DNA from: Chara braunii
Lineage: Eukaryota; Streptophyta; Charophyceae; Charales; Characeae
Assembly: GCA_003427395.1 (NCBI GenBank)
Contig: BFEA01000062.1
Coordinates: 1,472,803 to 1,503,068 of the forward strand
Length of the DNA: 30,266 nt
Direction of reading: 5' to 3'
Positions within the stretch are counted from its first letter, which is position 1. The number at the start of each line of letters is the position of its first letter. Of this stretch, positions 19,936 to 28,900 are shown piece by piece. The translations under genes were made by a program, and so were the position numbers. The notes beneath the pieces were generated by a model. That model was not told the origin of the DNA, ran no database searches, and worked only from the letters and a program-made list of their open reading frames with translations.

Positions 19936-20618
19936 TTTGTGGAGAGCAGTTACCTTTGCTTTTTTCTTTTTTTCCCTTTCAGCAAGGACCTGCTATTGAA
20001 CGTGGTATGAGTAACAAAAAATCAGGTGAAAAACATGATCACAGAAAGTTCAAGGGTTTCTGCGTTCAGTCAAACTATGCAGAGTGAGAGAATCGGTCCC
20101 TAAGGAAACCCCGAGAGGCGGCACTTATGGATACCAGAAAGTGACAAAATTGGAATTAAGCTAGCGCTACTGAACAAAACAAAATTGGATGATTGGACAG
20201 GGCCTACAATACTGTTCACCTAATGGCTCCAGTATCTCATTTGCTCTGTACGAACTTCATAAGGGACGCTGGGGCCCTGTTCCCTGCACGTGTTGTTTGG
20301 AGCAAGTTCCTTCAAAAAAAAAAATAATAATATTTTTTGAAAAAATGACGGCATTCTATTGGTGGACTGCATCACAAGTGGTTAATGGGTCCAGTGTCTT
20401 TTGAAAAATGATAATAGAAAATGAGAAGAGAACAATACAACAGGGAAACAGGGGTACATAGAGGCCTCTTTGGCCTCCAGGAAGCCGCCAGAAAGTACTT
20501 CAGAATCAAACCAAGCTTGTCTCTCAGACTTTTTGTGGGAATCTGAATTGCTGTCTGAATCTCCGAGGTGGAACACTGCTGATCTTTGGTCCGGCAATGT
20601 CAGCAGGAGTGGCCAGTA
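19936..20618. other. Unassigned region
   Basis: No gene, no recognised repeat. A small A/T palindromic patch lies at 20313-20346. Confidence 0.4.
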
Positions 20619-20740
20619 GGGTCCCAGCTGTCAGAGCCTCCCTGGGAATTCTAGAGGGGTCTGCTCTTATCAGCTCCCGTAGCATCAACCCGGGTATGTT
20701 AAAAAAAAAAAAAAAAAAAAAAAAGGGTCCCAGCTGTCAG
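20619..20740 (+). mobile_element. Short retroposon insertion with poly(A) and 16-bp target-site duplication (R5)
   Basis: GGGTCCCAGCTGTCAG occurs at 20619-20634 and exactly again at 20725-20740. Between them lie 66 bp plus 24 A (20701-20724). The 66 bp end in TCTGCTCTTATCAGCTCCCG, the last block of the dispersed tail family (compare GATGCTCTTATCATCCCCTC in R2). A perfect 16-bp duplication plus a poly(A) end is the classic product of target-primed reverse transcription. The insert is therefore a strongly 5'-truncated family member, and a recent one. Confidence 0.88.
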
Positions 20741-21116
20741 GTGTCCATGTCCCCAGGTCCCCTTCAGCCACCCAGCCACGCTTCACCCATCTCCCCTTCG
20801 GCTCCCCGTTCATGTCATACTGCCACAGCTGAGTCAGACAGCACGTCTTGGTAGCAATCTGGTGCATGGTGTGTGCTGTGCGGATACTAGCTTGTGGCGG
20901 CATCTCCCTGCTACGGGGATCCACCTCCAAGTCTTGCACAGCGGTGGCCATGTGATATGGGCCATAAAAGGACCGCCTGCATCCTAGAACTCCCTTTTGT
21001 TGTTAACTTGACTGTGGCACTATCCAGTCAGGCATAGGCAGACACCCCTACAGGATTTGCCACTGCAGGGCCAGCTGGGAAGTGGGCATCCATCAAGAGT
21101 TGAAGTCATCCTCTTC
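20741..21116. other. Unassigned region
   Basis: No gene seen. GTGGGCATCCATCAAG at 21083 is echoed by GTGGGCATCCGTCGAG at about 21347, on either side of the fold-back element that follows. It may be a decayed flank duplication. Confidence 0.4.
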
Positions 21117-21344
21117 AAACCACCAGTACGTGTCCCAGCCATTTTTCTCCGACTCAGCTGTCTACATGCCATGTCGGTTGGGATGCACTGGCCTCCGATT
21201 TTGCTCGGGAAAAAACGTACAGGCAGAACGAGAACGAGTCCAGGGCGTGACTTGTTTTGCCTGGATGTTTTCCAGGCGCCCGACGCGGCGTGTAGACAGC
21301 CGGGTCGGAGTAAAATAGGGGCTGGGAAACGTACTGGTGGGTTT
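21117..21344. mobile_element. Fold-back element, second family member
   Basis: The left arm starts AAACCACCAGTACGTGTCCC. The right arm, read on the other strand, starts AAACCCACCAGTACGTTTCC. Inside, CTCCGACTCAGCTGTCTACA pairs with CTCCGACCCGGCTGTCTACA. Arms are about 64 bp (21117-21180 and 21281-21344). It shares its end sequence (ACCACCAGTAC) and the internal TTGTTTTGCCTGGATG with the element at 2982-3223, so the two are one family. Confidence 0.75.
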
Positions 21345-22215
21345 TGTGGGCATCCGTCGAGGTCTAATGGTACATTGTCCCGGATCGCGCTTGAAGAGGT
21401 TGTAGCCTTCTCTGCACAGTTCCACGTTTTCATGGATGTCCTGCAGCACGGGACAGGGTGCTAAGTCCCGCTACCGTCTTCACCCGAACAGAACGCCCGG
21501 TCATTACAATTGTATGTGGGGCAATGTTCAGACCAGATGCAGCGAAAATGACCCGGCATTTTTATTTCAGCGAAGATGGTAGCACGGGTTTAGTCTTCCT
21601 TTCTGAGTGTTTTCAACGTGGCCGCAGTGCTGTCGTGAAATGTTCAGATCGGATGGCAGGAATCGGTGTGTACTCAAAATAAATCCAGTCTAAGCCGCTA
21701 TACGCAGTTAACAGGGACCCCCACTTTTCAGCCCCAGTTAACCCCCTCGACCCCGAAAAGTGCATTGGAGATCAACCGCCTCTCGCCGGTAGTGGACTAA
21801 GCCCCCTGCCTCTTACCTGGACTTCTGTTTTTTGTATTTAATTAGCTCAGAGGTACTCAGAGTTAGAGCCAGGACTTTTCGCCAACCGATGATCACCCAA
21901 CAGATCATCCCCCTATAAGCCCAGGCCCGCCCCCGCCAACTCAGGGATGTGCAGGCCCGCACCCACCCCTTCCCCTAGACTCTCCTCCCTATCCGCCCCC
22001 CTTCCACCATCCCCAGCAACCCAAACAGGTCTGCTACTCCCCCCCCCTCCTCCCCACTGTGCTTCTAATGACATTTCAATGATACCCCAGAGCCCTGATT
22101 GCTGTGCAATGGAAGGTTGCTGAGTGGGGTTATTGGGGTTAAAGCCAATTAAATAAAGATCTGAAAGGCCAGTCGATCTTCAATGCTGACCGAGACGCAA
22201 ACCAGACTCTTATCC
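21345..22215. other. Unassigned region
   Basis: No supported gene. The stretch 21900-22060 is C-rich and low complexity. Confidence 0.4.
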
Positions 22216-22330
22216 TTTTTTTTTTTTTTTTTTTTTTTTTGATCTAAATGTGAGGGACATACCACTTGGCCTAGCTCAGTTGCGACACCTATGAACTGTT
22301 GAAATGCAGACCCGAGTTCGAATCCAGATA
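22216..22330 (+). repeat. tRNA-derived sequence (possible SINE head) after a poly(T) tract
   Basis: CTAGCTCAGTTG (22271-22282) matches RNA polymerase III box A and GAGTTCGAATCC (22314-22325) matches box B, at tRNA-like spacing. The flanking bases do not form an acceptor stem, so it is not an intact tRNA. It is preceded by 25 T (22216-22240), which may be the tail of an opposite-strand retroposon. Retroposon copy R3 lies 200 bp downstream in the same orientation. The two may be head and tail of one interrupted SINE, which is inference. Confidence 0.5.
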
Positions 22331-22519
22331 GCACCAGATGGCAGATGACCAGAATCAAATCATTCTGAATTACCTCGGGCCGTTCAGTTCAACGATCAAT
22401 TTTTTTTTATTTTTTATTTTTTATTTTTTTAAACGGGCCCAGTATCTCCAGGACGTCACCCTTTTTCAAAAGAGTATAAAGGGGACTTCGGGGAGAAGGA
22501 CAAAGGAAAGAAAATGCGA

Positions 22520-22674
22520 GGGACCTTGGACCCGATTTCCAGCAGGTGATGCTCCCCAACAATAAGCTGGGGCCATCACACAAGGACCCTCCTATGGGAA
22601 AGTGCTCATATCACCCCCTCTAGTATGAATCCCAACCGGATGTTTCTGATTAAAAAAAGAAAGAGAAAAAAAGG
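22520..22674 (+). repeat. Retroposon tail family, copy R3
   Basis: GGACCTTGGACCCGATTTCC, AGCAGGTGATGCTCCCCAAC, then GTGCTCATATCACCCCCTCT, ending in an A-rich tract (22651-22672). The block order is the same as in R1 and R2 but on the plus strand. Confidence 0.7.
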
Positions 22675-22838
22675 CTGCACTTATCTGCATTATGAGAGAG
22701 CGCCTCACCACAGCACTCGAAAACCGGAAAAAAATTGTGAGTGCATCTTCCCGCAGAAGATGGCAAGATACATCCACATATAGCATGCATACGACACATA
22801 CCACATCTCTTAGTCCAGACGAGTGCCTCCCGAGGCGA

Positions 22839-22982
22839 GGTCCTACTAGCAAAGAGGATTGGATTTCACACCTGAATCTGGACGTGTCTGGGGAGAGGTG
22901 CAGAAAATCGCGATTGAACTGCTTTTCTGCAGGTGCTTAGTCCAGATGCAGGCGCTTAGACCAATCCTCTTTGCTAGTGGAC
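22839..22982. mobile_element. Small fold-back element, separate family
   Basis: The left arm is GGTCCTACTAGCAAAGAGGA. The right arm, read on the other strand, is GGTCCACTAGCAAAGAGGAT. The match continues through ATTGG and CCTG(A/C)ATCTGGAC to TGCAGAAAA. Total length is 144 bp with arms of about 65 bp. It shows no sequence similarity to the ACCACCAGTAC family. No coding capacity, and no clear target duplication. Confidence 0.75.
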
Positions 22983-23164
22983 CGTGCCGCAGAGGGAGGA
23001 GCCAGCATTCACTCAGAAATTGCCTGATCGAACAGGTTTTTTTTGTGTGCTTTTTAATGTTTCGCCTTTTTTGTTTTTTGACTCAACATGAAGTCCCATG
23101 TCAAACTTTTCTCTTCTTTTTCCTTTCCTTGTCTGTTCGGCTTTCTGAACTCGTGCTTCAGAAT

Positions 23165-23402
23165 TGGTTGGACTGGTTGGTTGATTGGCCATGTGGTTGA
23201 TCGTTGTGGTTGTGGTTGATTGGCGACGCCGATTCAGTACTTGATGGGGTAGTTGATTGGCTGCAGCCTGCAGGGTGCTGCCCACCTGGCTCATTGTTTG
23301 GATACTTAGTTGACTCGGTCTATTGGTTGATTGATTGGTTGGCTGGTGGGATGGTGGATTGATTGATTTTTATTTATTTATTTATTTATTTATATTTTTT
23401 TG
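23165..23402. repeat. TTGATTG-rich and (TTTA)n low-complexity tract
   Basis: TTGATTGG and TGGTTGA words dominate 23165-23365. Then come (TTTA)n and T runs (23366-23402). The same TTGATTGA word builds the large arrays at 24700-24790 and 25480-25890. Confidence 0.8.
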
Positions 23403-23465
23403 GGAACAATGCTCCAATCTATTCGTGGGGAGCTGCACGTGCTGGGAACCGGGCCCAGCGTCCCA
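23365..23465 (-). repeat. Retroposon tail family, copy R4
   Basis: On the minus strand it reads GGGACGCTGGGCCCGGTTCC, GTGCAGCTCCCCACGAATAG, then an (AAAT)n tail. The GCTCTTATCA block seen in R2 and R5 is missing, so this copy is internally deleted or an older subfamily. Confidence 0.6.
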
Positions 23466-23669
23466 TTTGAAACATGAAACATGTTTGAGAACATATACAG
23501 AAAAACTTTGAGATACCGGGACTCTTACCCGGTTTTGTCTGAAAATAGGATCATGATGAATTACTAGCCTATTCGATGAAGAACCCCACGAGATAGGCTA
23601 AAATTCAGAAAGGTTTGAAAAAATCTGAAAGAATACGAGGAGAAACAATATGAGAAGTTTCCTTCTACA

Positions 23670-24560
23670 CTGCACAAATTCTGAACTTTTTAAGAAAAGA
23701 TCGCCACCACAACGATCCTACAAATGCTCAAAACCCTCAGAATCCCTAGCAATCCCTTCTAAAATTCTTCCAACAGTGTCTTACTCCCTGCGGGGTTCTT
23801 CCAGGCCTCATACCCCCACCCTCTTGGGTTACAGGGCAACACGACTAACCCCAGCTCCGACCAGCGTCGTCCCAGCAGCAACCCTTAGTTGTCCCCTGGA
23901 ATGCCCACCCCAAAGCATTCCTAGATCTCTCTATCAGGCCTCACACTCCTGCATCAGCAGGTTACAGGGCAACACCCCAGTACCGGCCAGCGTCATTCTG
24001 GCATTGGACAGCCGCAGATCACTGAGTATAACAGCAATGGAGCCTCCTAAAATGAGTTGCTAGGAGTCCCCAGAATCACAAATCATTTGTAAGACCACCA
24101 TTGACGACCATGTTTTTTTAGAACTATTGAAGAAATTCAAGAGAATTAAAGGAGAGGTTAAAAAACTACGAATGACTACTCACCTCTTTTCGAATGCTCA
24201 GAACCCCTAGACTTCCAAACAAAACTCTCTAAAACTGTCCAACACTGTCTTATTCCCTGTCGAGCTCTCCCAGGCCTCACACCCCCACCTGGCTAGGTTA
24301 CAGAGCGACACGACTCGACCCAGCTCCGGCCAGCATCGTCCCAACAGCTACCCTTGGTTGTCCGTTGGAATGCCCACCCCAAAGCATCCCCAGATCTCTC
24401 TACTAGGCCTCACGCTCCTGCAATCAGCAGGTTACAGGGCAACACCCCAGCACCGGCCAGCGTCGTTCTGGCATCGAACAACCCCAAGTCCATGAACGCA
24501 TCAGTATCAAACGGCCTAAAGCGAGTTGCTAGAAGTCCCCAGAATCCTAAAACATTCTCT
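23670..24560. repeat. Higher-order tandem repeat: 469-bp period containing 133-bp sub-repeats
   Basis: AGGCCTCACACCCCCAC-like starts lie at 23803, 23936, 24272 and 24405. Each is followed by GGTTACAGGGCAACAC and CGGCCAGCGTCGT-like words. The spacing is 133 bp within a pair and 469 bp between pairs. A third, decayed start (24600-24690) follows. Frames across it are open for 137 and 80 codons and are similar to each other only because the DNA is repeated. I see no evidence that they are coding. Confidence 0.85.
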
Positions 24561-24700
24561 CTTTTTTTTAACAAAATTCAATGCTATTTGAGGTAAATTT
24601 GGGAGACTATCCACCAGCGAAAATCCCAGCAATTGTCTTCAAACACTCTAAAGCGCCACAGGGTCCTAACACCCTCGAAGTCCTCAGACACTGTCATTAG

Positions 24701-24970
24701 GTGGTTGATTGATTGATTGTGTGGCCGCTGTTTGCGATGGACATGCATGCAGTTGAGTGTCTGGTTGATTGATAGTTCGATTCATTTATTCGTTCAGTCT
24801 CTAAGGGATCCTCTTGCTAATATTTATCAAATCAACACAGGACTTCCCTTGGGATTGATCCATCCAAGTAATGTAAATGAATGTTTTCCCGATATAGCTG
24901 GATGCACACTCTAATCTTACGATTAGAGGGGACACCTTTGGCCGTGTTTTGTTAGAGCCCGGCCGGATCT
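24701..24970. other. TTGATTGA tract and unassigned flank of the organelle insert
   Basis: GGTGGTTGATTGATTGATTG (24702) leads into an anchor sequence TGGACATGCATGCAGTTG (24738-24755), also found at 25463 and, with changes, at 25898. From 24790 to 24970 the sequence is AT-rich, with a CTAATC/GATTAG stem near 24911-24926. It could be more organelle DNA but I cannot name it. Confidence 0.4.
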
Positions 24971-25011
24971 ATCTAATCCTGTTTGCTCCCCATGCTTTCA
25001 CACCTCAGCGT
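24971..25011 (-). pseudogene. Small-subunit rRNA fragment, mitochondrial type
   Basis: On the minus strand this reads GCTGAGGTGTGAAAGCATGG, then GGAGCAAACAGGATTAGATA. That is the universally conserved region of bacterial-type SSU rRNA just before position 800 (E. coli numbering), normally followed by CCCTGGTAGTCC, which is absent here. Only about 41 bp is present. It directly abuts the rps1 fragment with no spacer. Its place beside mitochondrial genes points to a mitochondrial source. Confidence 0.75.
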
Positions 25012-25344
25012 GAACCAAAAATGATTTTGCCTAAACAAATAAAAAGGATATGCAAAAATAAACTAGTTTGGACTGAATTAACACAAATATGGCGAAGTGA
25101 CAATAATCGCGTAAAAGGTTTTTTTTTNAATTCAGTAAATGGAGGCTACGCTGTAGCAATTGCAGGTCATATAGCTTTTCTTCCTAAGAGTCTTCGAAAA
25201 AGTCGAAAAGTTTTTCATAGTCAATTGAGAATGTTCTCAATCTTAAAAATGAATCCAAAAATTTTGAATATCGTAGTCAAAGAAATTGGCGAACAATCAC
25301 GAAAAAAAACAACAAAAAAGTACAAAAAAAAAAGCCTCAATTAG
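25012..25344 (+). pseudogene. rps1: Mitochondrial ribosomal protein S1 fragment (nuclear copy)
   Basis: The translation from 25012 (EPKMILP...) matches the middle of plant mitochondrial ribosomal protein S1. KLVWTELTQIWRSD is followed by NSVNGGYAVAIAGHIAFLPK, the S1 RNA-binding fold, and FSILKMNPK with NIVVKEIG. The 5' part of the gene is missing: the fragment starts in mid-coding sequence at the junction with the rRNA piece. An N at 25128 follows a T run inside the frame. The sequence ends in a Lys-rich tail and a stop at 25344, shorter than the liverwort protein. In the nucleus it is a NUMT with no evident expression. Its near-intact frame suggests recent transfer. Confidence 0.88.
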
Positions 25345-25437
25345 ATCAATTTACATATTTCACGCAATTCCTTTGGTTATGTGTATTTTATTTGAGTTTT
25401 TATGTGTTATTATGTAATGATGGATTACCAAAAATAT
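25332..25437 (+). pseudogene. atp8: Mitochondrial ATP synthase subunit 8 N-terminal fragment (nuclear copy)
   Basis: Overlapping the end of rps1 in another frame, the sequence reads [17 protein letters not shown] and then [13 protein letters not shown]. This is the conserved N-terminus of plant mitochondrial Atp8 (YMF19), with its membrane segment. The expected start codon is AAG here rather than ATG, so the frame lacks a start. Similarity ends after GLPKI, where the sequence passes into the TGGACATGCATGCAGTTG anchor repeat. The rps1-atp8 adjacency is, as I recall, also found in bryophyte mitochondria, which supports transfer of one continuous segment. Confidence 0.85.
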
Positions 25438-25480
25438 TGATCGATTATGCGTCTATTTGAAATGGACATGCATGCAGTTG

Positions 25481-25897
25481 GCTGCCTAGTTGATTGATTG
25501 ATTGATTAGGTACTGGATTGACATCAGGTGATTGATTGATGTATTGATTAGGTGGTTGATTGATTGATTGATGTATTGATTAGGTGGTTGATTGATTGAT
25601 TGATTGATTGATTGATGTATTGATTAGGTGGTTGATTGATTGATTGATGTATTGATTAGGTGGTTGATTGATTGATTGATGTATTGATTAGGTGGTTGAT
25701 TGATTGATTGGTGTATTGATTAGGTGGTTGATTGATTGATTGATGTATTGATTAGGTGGTTGATTGATTGATTGATTGATTGATTGATGTATTGATTAGG
25801 TGGTTGATTGATTGTTTGATGTATTGATTAGGTGGTTGATTGATTGGTTGATGTATTGATTAGGTGGTTGATTGATTGATTATGTGTCTGTTGGAAA
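25481..25897. repeat. 32-bp minisatellite built on TTGATTGA
   Basis: The unit is GGTGGTTGATTGATTGATTG followed by ATGTATTGATTA. Starts fall at 25551, 25583, 25627, 25659, 25691, 25723, 25755, 25799, 25831 and 25863. Spacing is exactly 32 bp except for two 44-bp units, each with three extra ATTG words. The array is highly uniform and so probably young and unstable. It lies just 5' of the large gene. Confidence 0.92.
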
Positions 25898-25928
25898 CGG
25901 ACATACATGCAGTTGACTGGCTGGTTGA

Positions 25929-28900
25929 ATGACAGATTCATTCATTAATTGGTCACATGTCTGTTTGCAATGCAGAGCTATCAGGGCAGCAAAGCTGGAG
26001 CTGGCGACGAAGCATCGGATCCTGCGCTTATTAGCAGATGGCTTCTTTTCATGGAAAGCGGACACATCAGCAGTGGCCGACCCATCGTCACGTCTCCGAC
26101 GACACTCAATCCCTTCACTCTCACCATCCACTGATCCCGATCCAAATCCTCACAGTGGTGACGATACCATTCGCATGCATGAACACGTGCCTCGACAACA
26201 AGAATTTTCTCAGGCTTGTGCAAAACTGGATTGCCGCCACTGTGGTGTCGGCCATCAACGCCACGCGCACACCACAAACAGAGGGGCATCTCTAAAGCAA
26301 AACGCCAAAACCCCAAAAGCCAAAGATTCGCCGTCATCTTCATCGCCACCCACCTTGTCTGCTGAGTCAGATTGGATAGAGTCACACTTTTTATCCACCA
26401 CCTCAGATGCAGGAGCAGATGGAGCAGGAGGAGGAGGAGAAGGCAGAGGAGGAGGAGGTGAAGGAGAAGGCAGACGAGGAGGAGAAGGTAGAGGACGAGC
26501 CAGAGGAGAAGGAGGGGCAGGAGGAGGAGGAAGGGGAGAAGGAGAACGGCGAGCAGCATCAGTGTTTATAAGATCCCCGACCTTCTCTTGCCTCTTTGAT
26601 CCGATGCCTCTGCAATCTTCTTCCTTGGCATGCAGAAAAGATGTGGACATTAGAACTGTGGGTAGGAGGAGGAGGAGGAGGAGGAGGATTTGCTGCGATT
26701 CTAAAAATAGACTTCTGGTGGGCCCTTTTGTTGTCAACAAAAAGTCTCTGCGAGGCAGACATTATCATACCAGGTACAACCTCAGGGGGAAGCTGTCATC
26801 ATCATCATCATCATCAACAGCAGCCCAATCACCAAACTCGAAGTCTACGGAATGCGATGATACTGTGGTTACTACACCTGCAGAGAACAACAAAGGGATG
26901 GGAGGAGGAGGAGGAGGGACATATGTTGCTCCCGGCAAGCAGCCAGTGAGAGGAAGTGAGACGTGTGTGAAAAAAGCGATGAGACAATCCCTTTCCTTGA
27001 CAAAGAGTTGCTGTAAAGGGAAAGAAAATCATAGTAATACACTGACAATCTCCGCAGGAAGAGTGCGACCGGTAGCACGAGGAGTCGTACAGGTACCGAC
27101 CCGAGAAGTACTGGTACCGCGCCAGGAGGTACCTGTAGCGAGTCGAGACGTACTGGTGGCGAGCCAAGAGGCACCGGTAGTGAGTCGAGAGGCACCAGTA
27201 GCGAGACAAGAAGATCGTGTGGTCTGCAAGAAGGCACATGGGCAGAGAGAAAAAGGTACAAGCGTTGATTTTAAATTGGTGTCAACAAGCGAGGAGTACC
27301 AGGCTCTTGATGAAGACAGAGCGCCTCACAAAAGGGACGAAGTCGACAAAAGCGAGGAGTACCAGGCTCTTGATGAACCAGAGGGTGGGGCCATGTGTGG
27401 GAGCGGAGGGACTCACAAAAGAGATTACTACAACAAACAGCAGCGGGCAGAACGTGCTCGTCGACTGCTTGGGCCTTCGAGGACAACATGGACGGCAAGG
27501 AAAAGGACTAGTCGGAGTAGGGGTCGGAGTCGAAGTCGGAGTTGGAGTAGGAGGGGGACGGGAAGGAGGAGGAGGAGGGAGGGTGCTGGTGAATCTTCAG
27601 AATCGGATCTGATTTCGATCTCCACAGTCGAGACTGGATGGTCATGTGATCCGTGGGCTGACCTTCAATCAGAATCGGGATCGATATCGGGATGGTCATC
27701 TGAAGTGTGCTTGAAGAGTGACATGCGCGGGAAAGGACATCCGGAGTCTAAGACGGATGTGGTGGAAGGAAGGAGACATGTGGCAGCTTCTCCAGGCAAG
27801 GTGTTCCTGAGTAAGCCACGTGTCAGGTCTGCAAAGGCTCGGTTGAACTCGGTGAACTCTTCCTCGCGACAGGGAGAACTGGAGTCTTGTCGGGGTAGGA
27901 GAGAGGGAAGAAGCCCCAATAGATTGGCCATTCGCCAGCAAAGCCAGTCGATAGAGCGCAGATGTGAACACTCTGACACTGAAAGGCTTACTCAAGATTG
28001 CTTTCCGACGTCTTCTTCACCTGCCAAACACCGGTTTGTGTCCTCTAAGATAGATTGTCAAGGGAAAAGCAGCAGCTATGTTCAAAGAGGAGTAGCCTCT
28101 ACACAAGTACCTGAATATCATTATATGGAGAGAGAAGGGAGAGTGAGCAGACTCAAAAAGGAACGACGACCGATGATCTTCCCTGGCCAGCTGAGGGGGC
28201 TGCTGTCAAGAAAGACCTGCAAAGGGTCGTCTTTATCTTCTTCAGAAACTGAGAATAGCGAGAAATACCCTTTTGACTCTTTGCAAGCCTTTGTCGACAG
28301 CTACTGCCCCCGAGCAGTGAAAAGAAGAAACCCTTGTTCGACTCCCTCTTCAACCGAGAGGAGGAGAGGGAGAAGTCCTCTGAGAAAAGAGAGCACAAGC
28401 AGCTGGCGATGGAGAGGTAACAGGTGTGAGAATGATCCTCGGGATTCTTTTGAGTCCGTACAGACTGCAAAGACAGGATATGGTGCTTGCTCGAGGACCG
28501 GACGATCTCCTTCACGGAATCTGTCGACAGGAGGAGGAGGAGGAGGAGGAGGAGGAGGAGGAGGAGGAGGAGGGTTGCAAAACCCACGCTCACCACTCGA
28601 TAAGACGTCTTCAGCGTACAGGTTAGCAAAACTTCAGAAAGTCAAATGCATCCCTTCTTCTTCTTCTTCTTCCCGCCCTCCTCCTCCTCCTCCCTCCTCG
28701 TCCTCTTTGTCTTCTTTTTCTTTTTCTTCTTCTTCTTCTTCTCCTTGTGGTGCTGCGGCGGCTGCCACTGCTGCTGATGATGGTGAGGAGCAGGAGGAGG
28801 AGGAGGACAAGGAGGATATTGCTGCTGCATCAATGTCAGCTGGCTTTTCGTCCGGGTCTTCATGGGCTGTCTTTCCATCTGGAAGGTGTTGTGCTGGAGG

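Noticed and set aside
23650-24596. Two similar small proteins at 23650-24063 and 24354-24596
   Set aside because: Their likeness is explained by the 469-bp DNA repeat. The starts differ and no domain is seen.
25481-25897. CRISPR array
   Set aside because: The repeat is continuous with no unique spacers, the unit is itself made of TTGATTGA, and the context is a eukaryotic nucleus.
26255-26740. Minus-strand frames rich in Leu and Pro opposite the large gene
   Set aside because: They mirror the GGA/GAA codon repeats of the plus-strand frame and have no other support.
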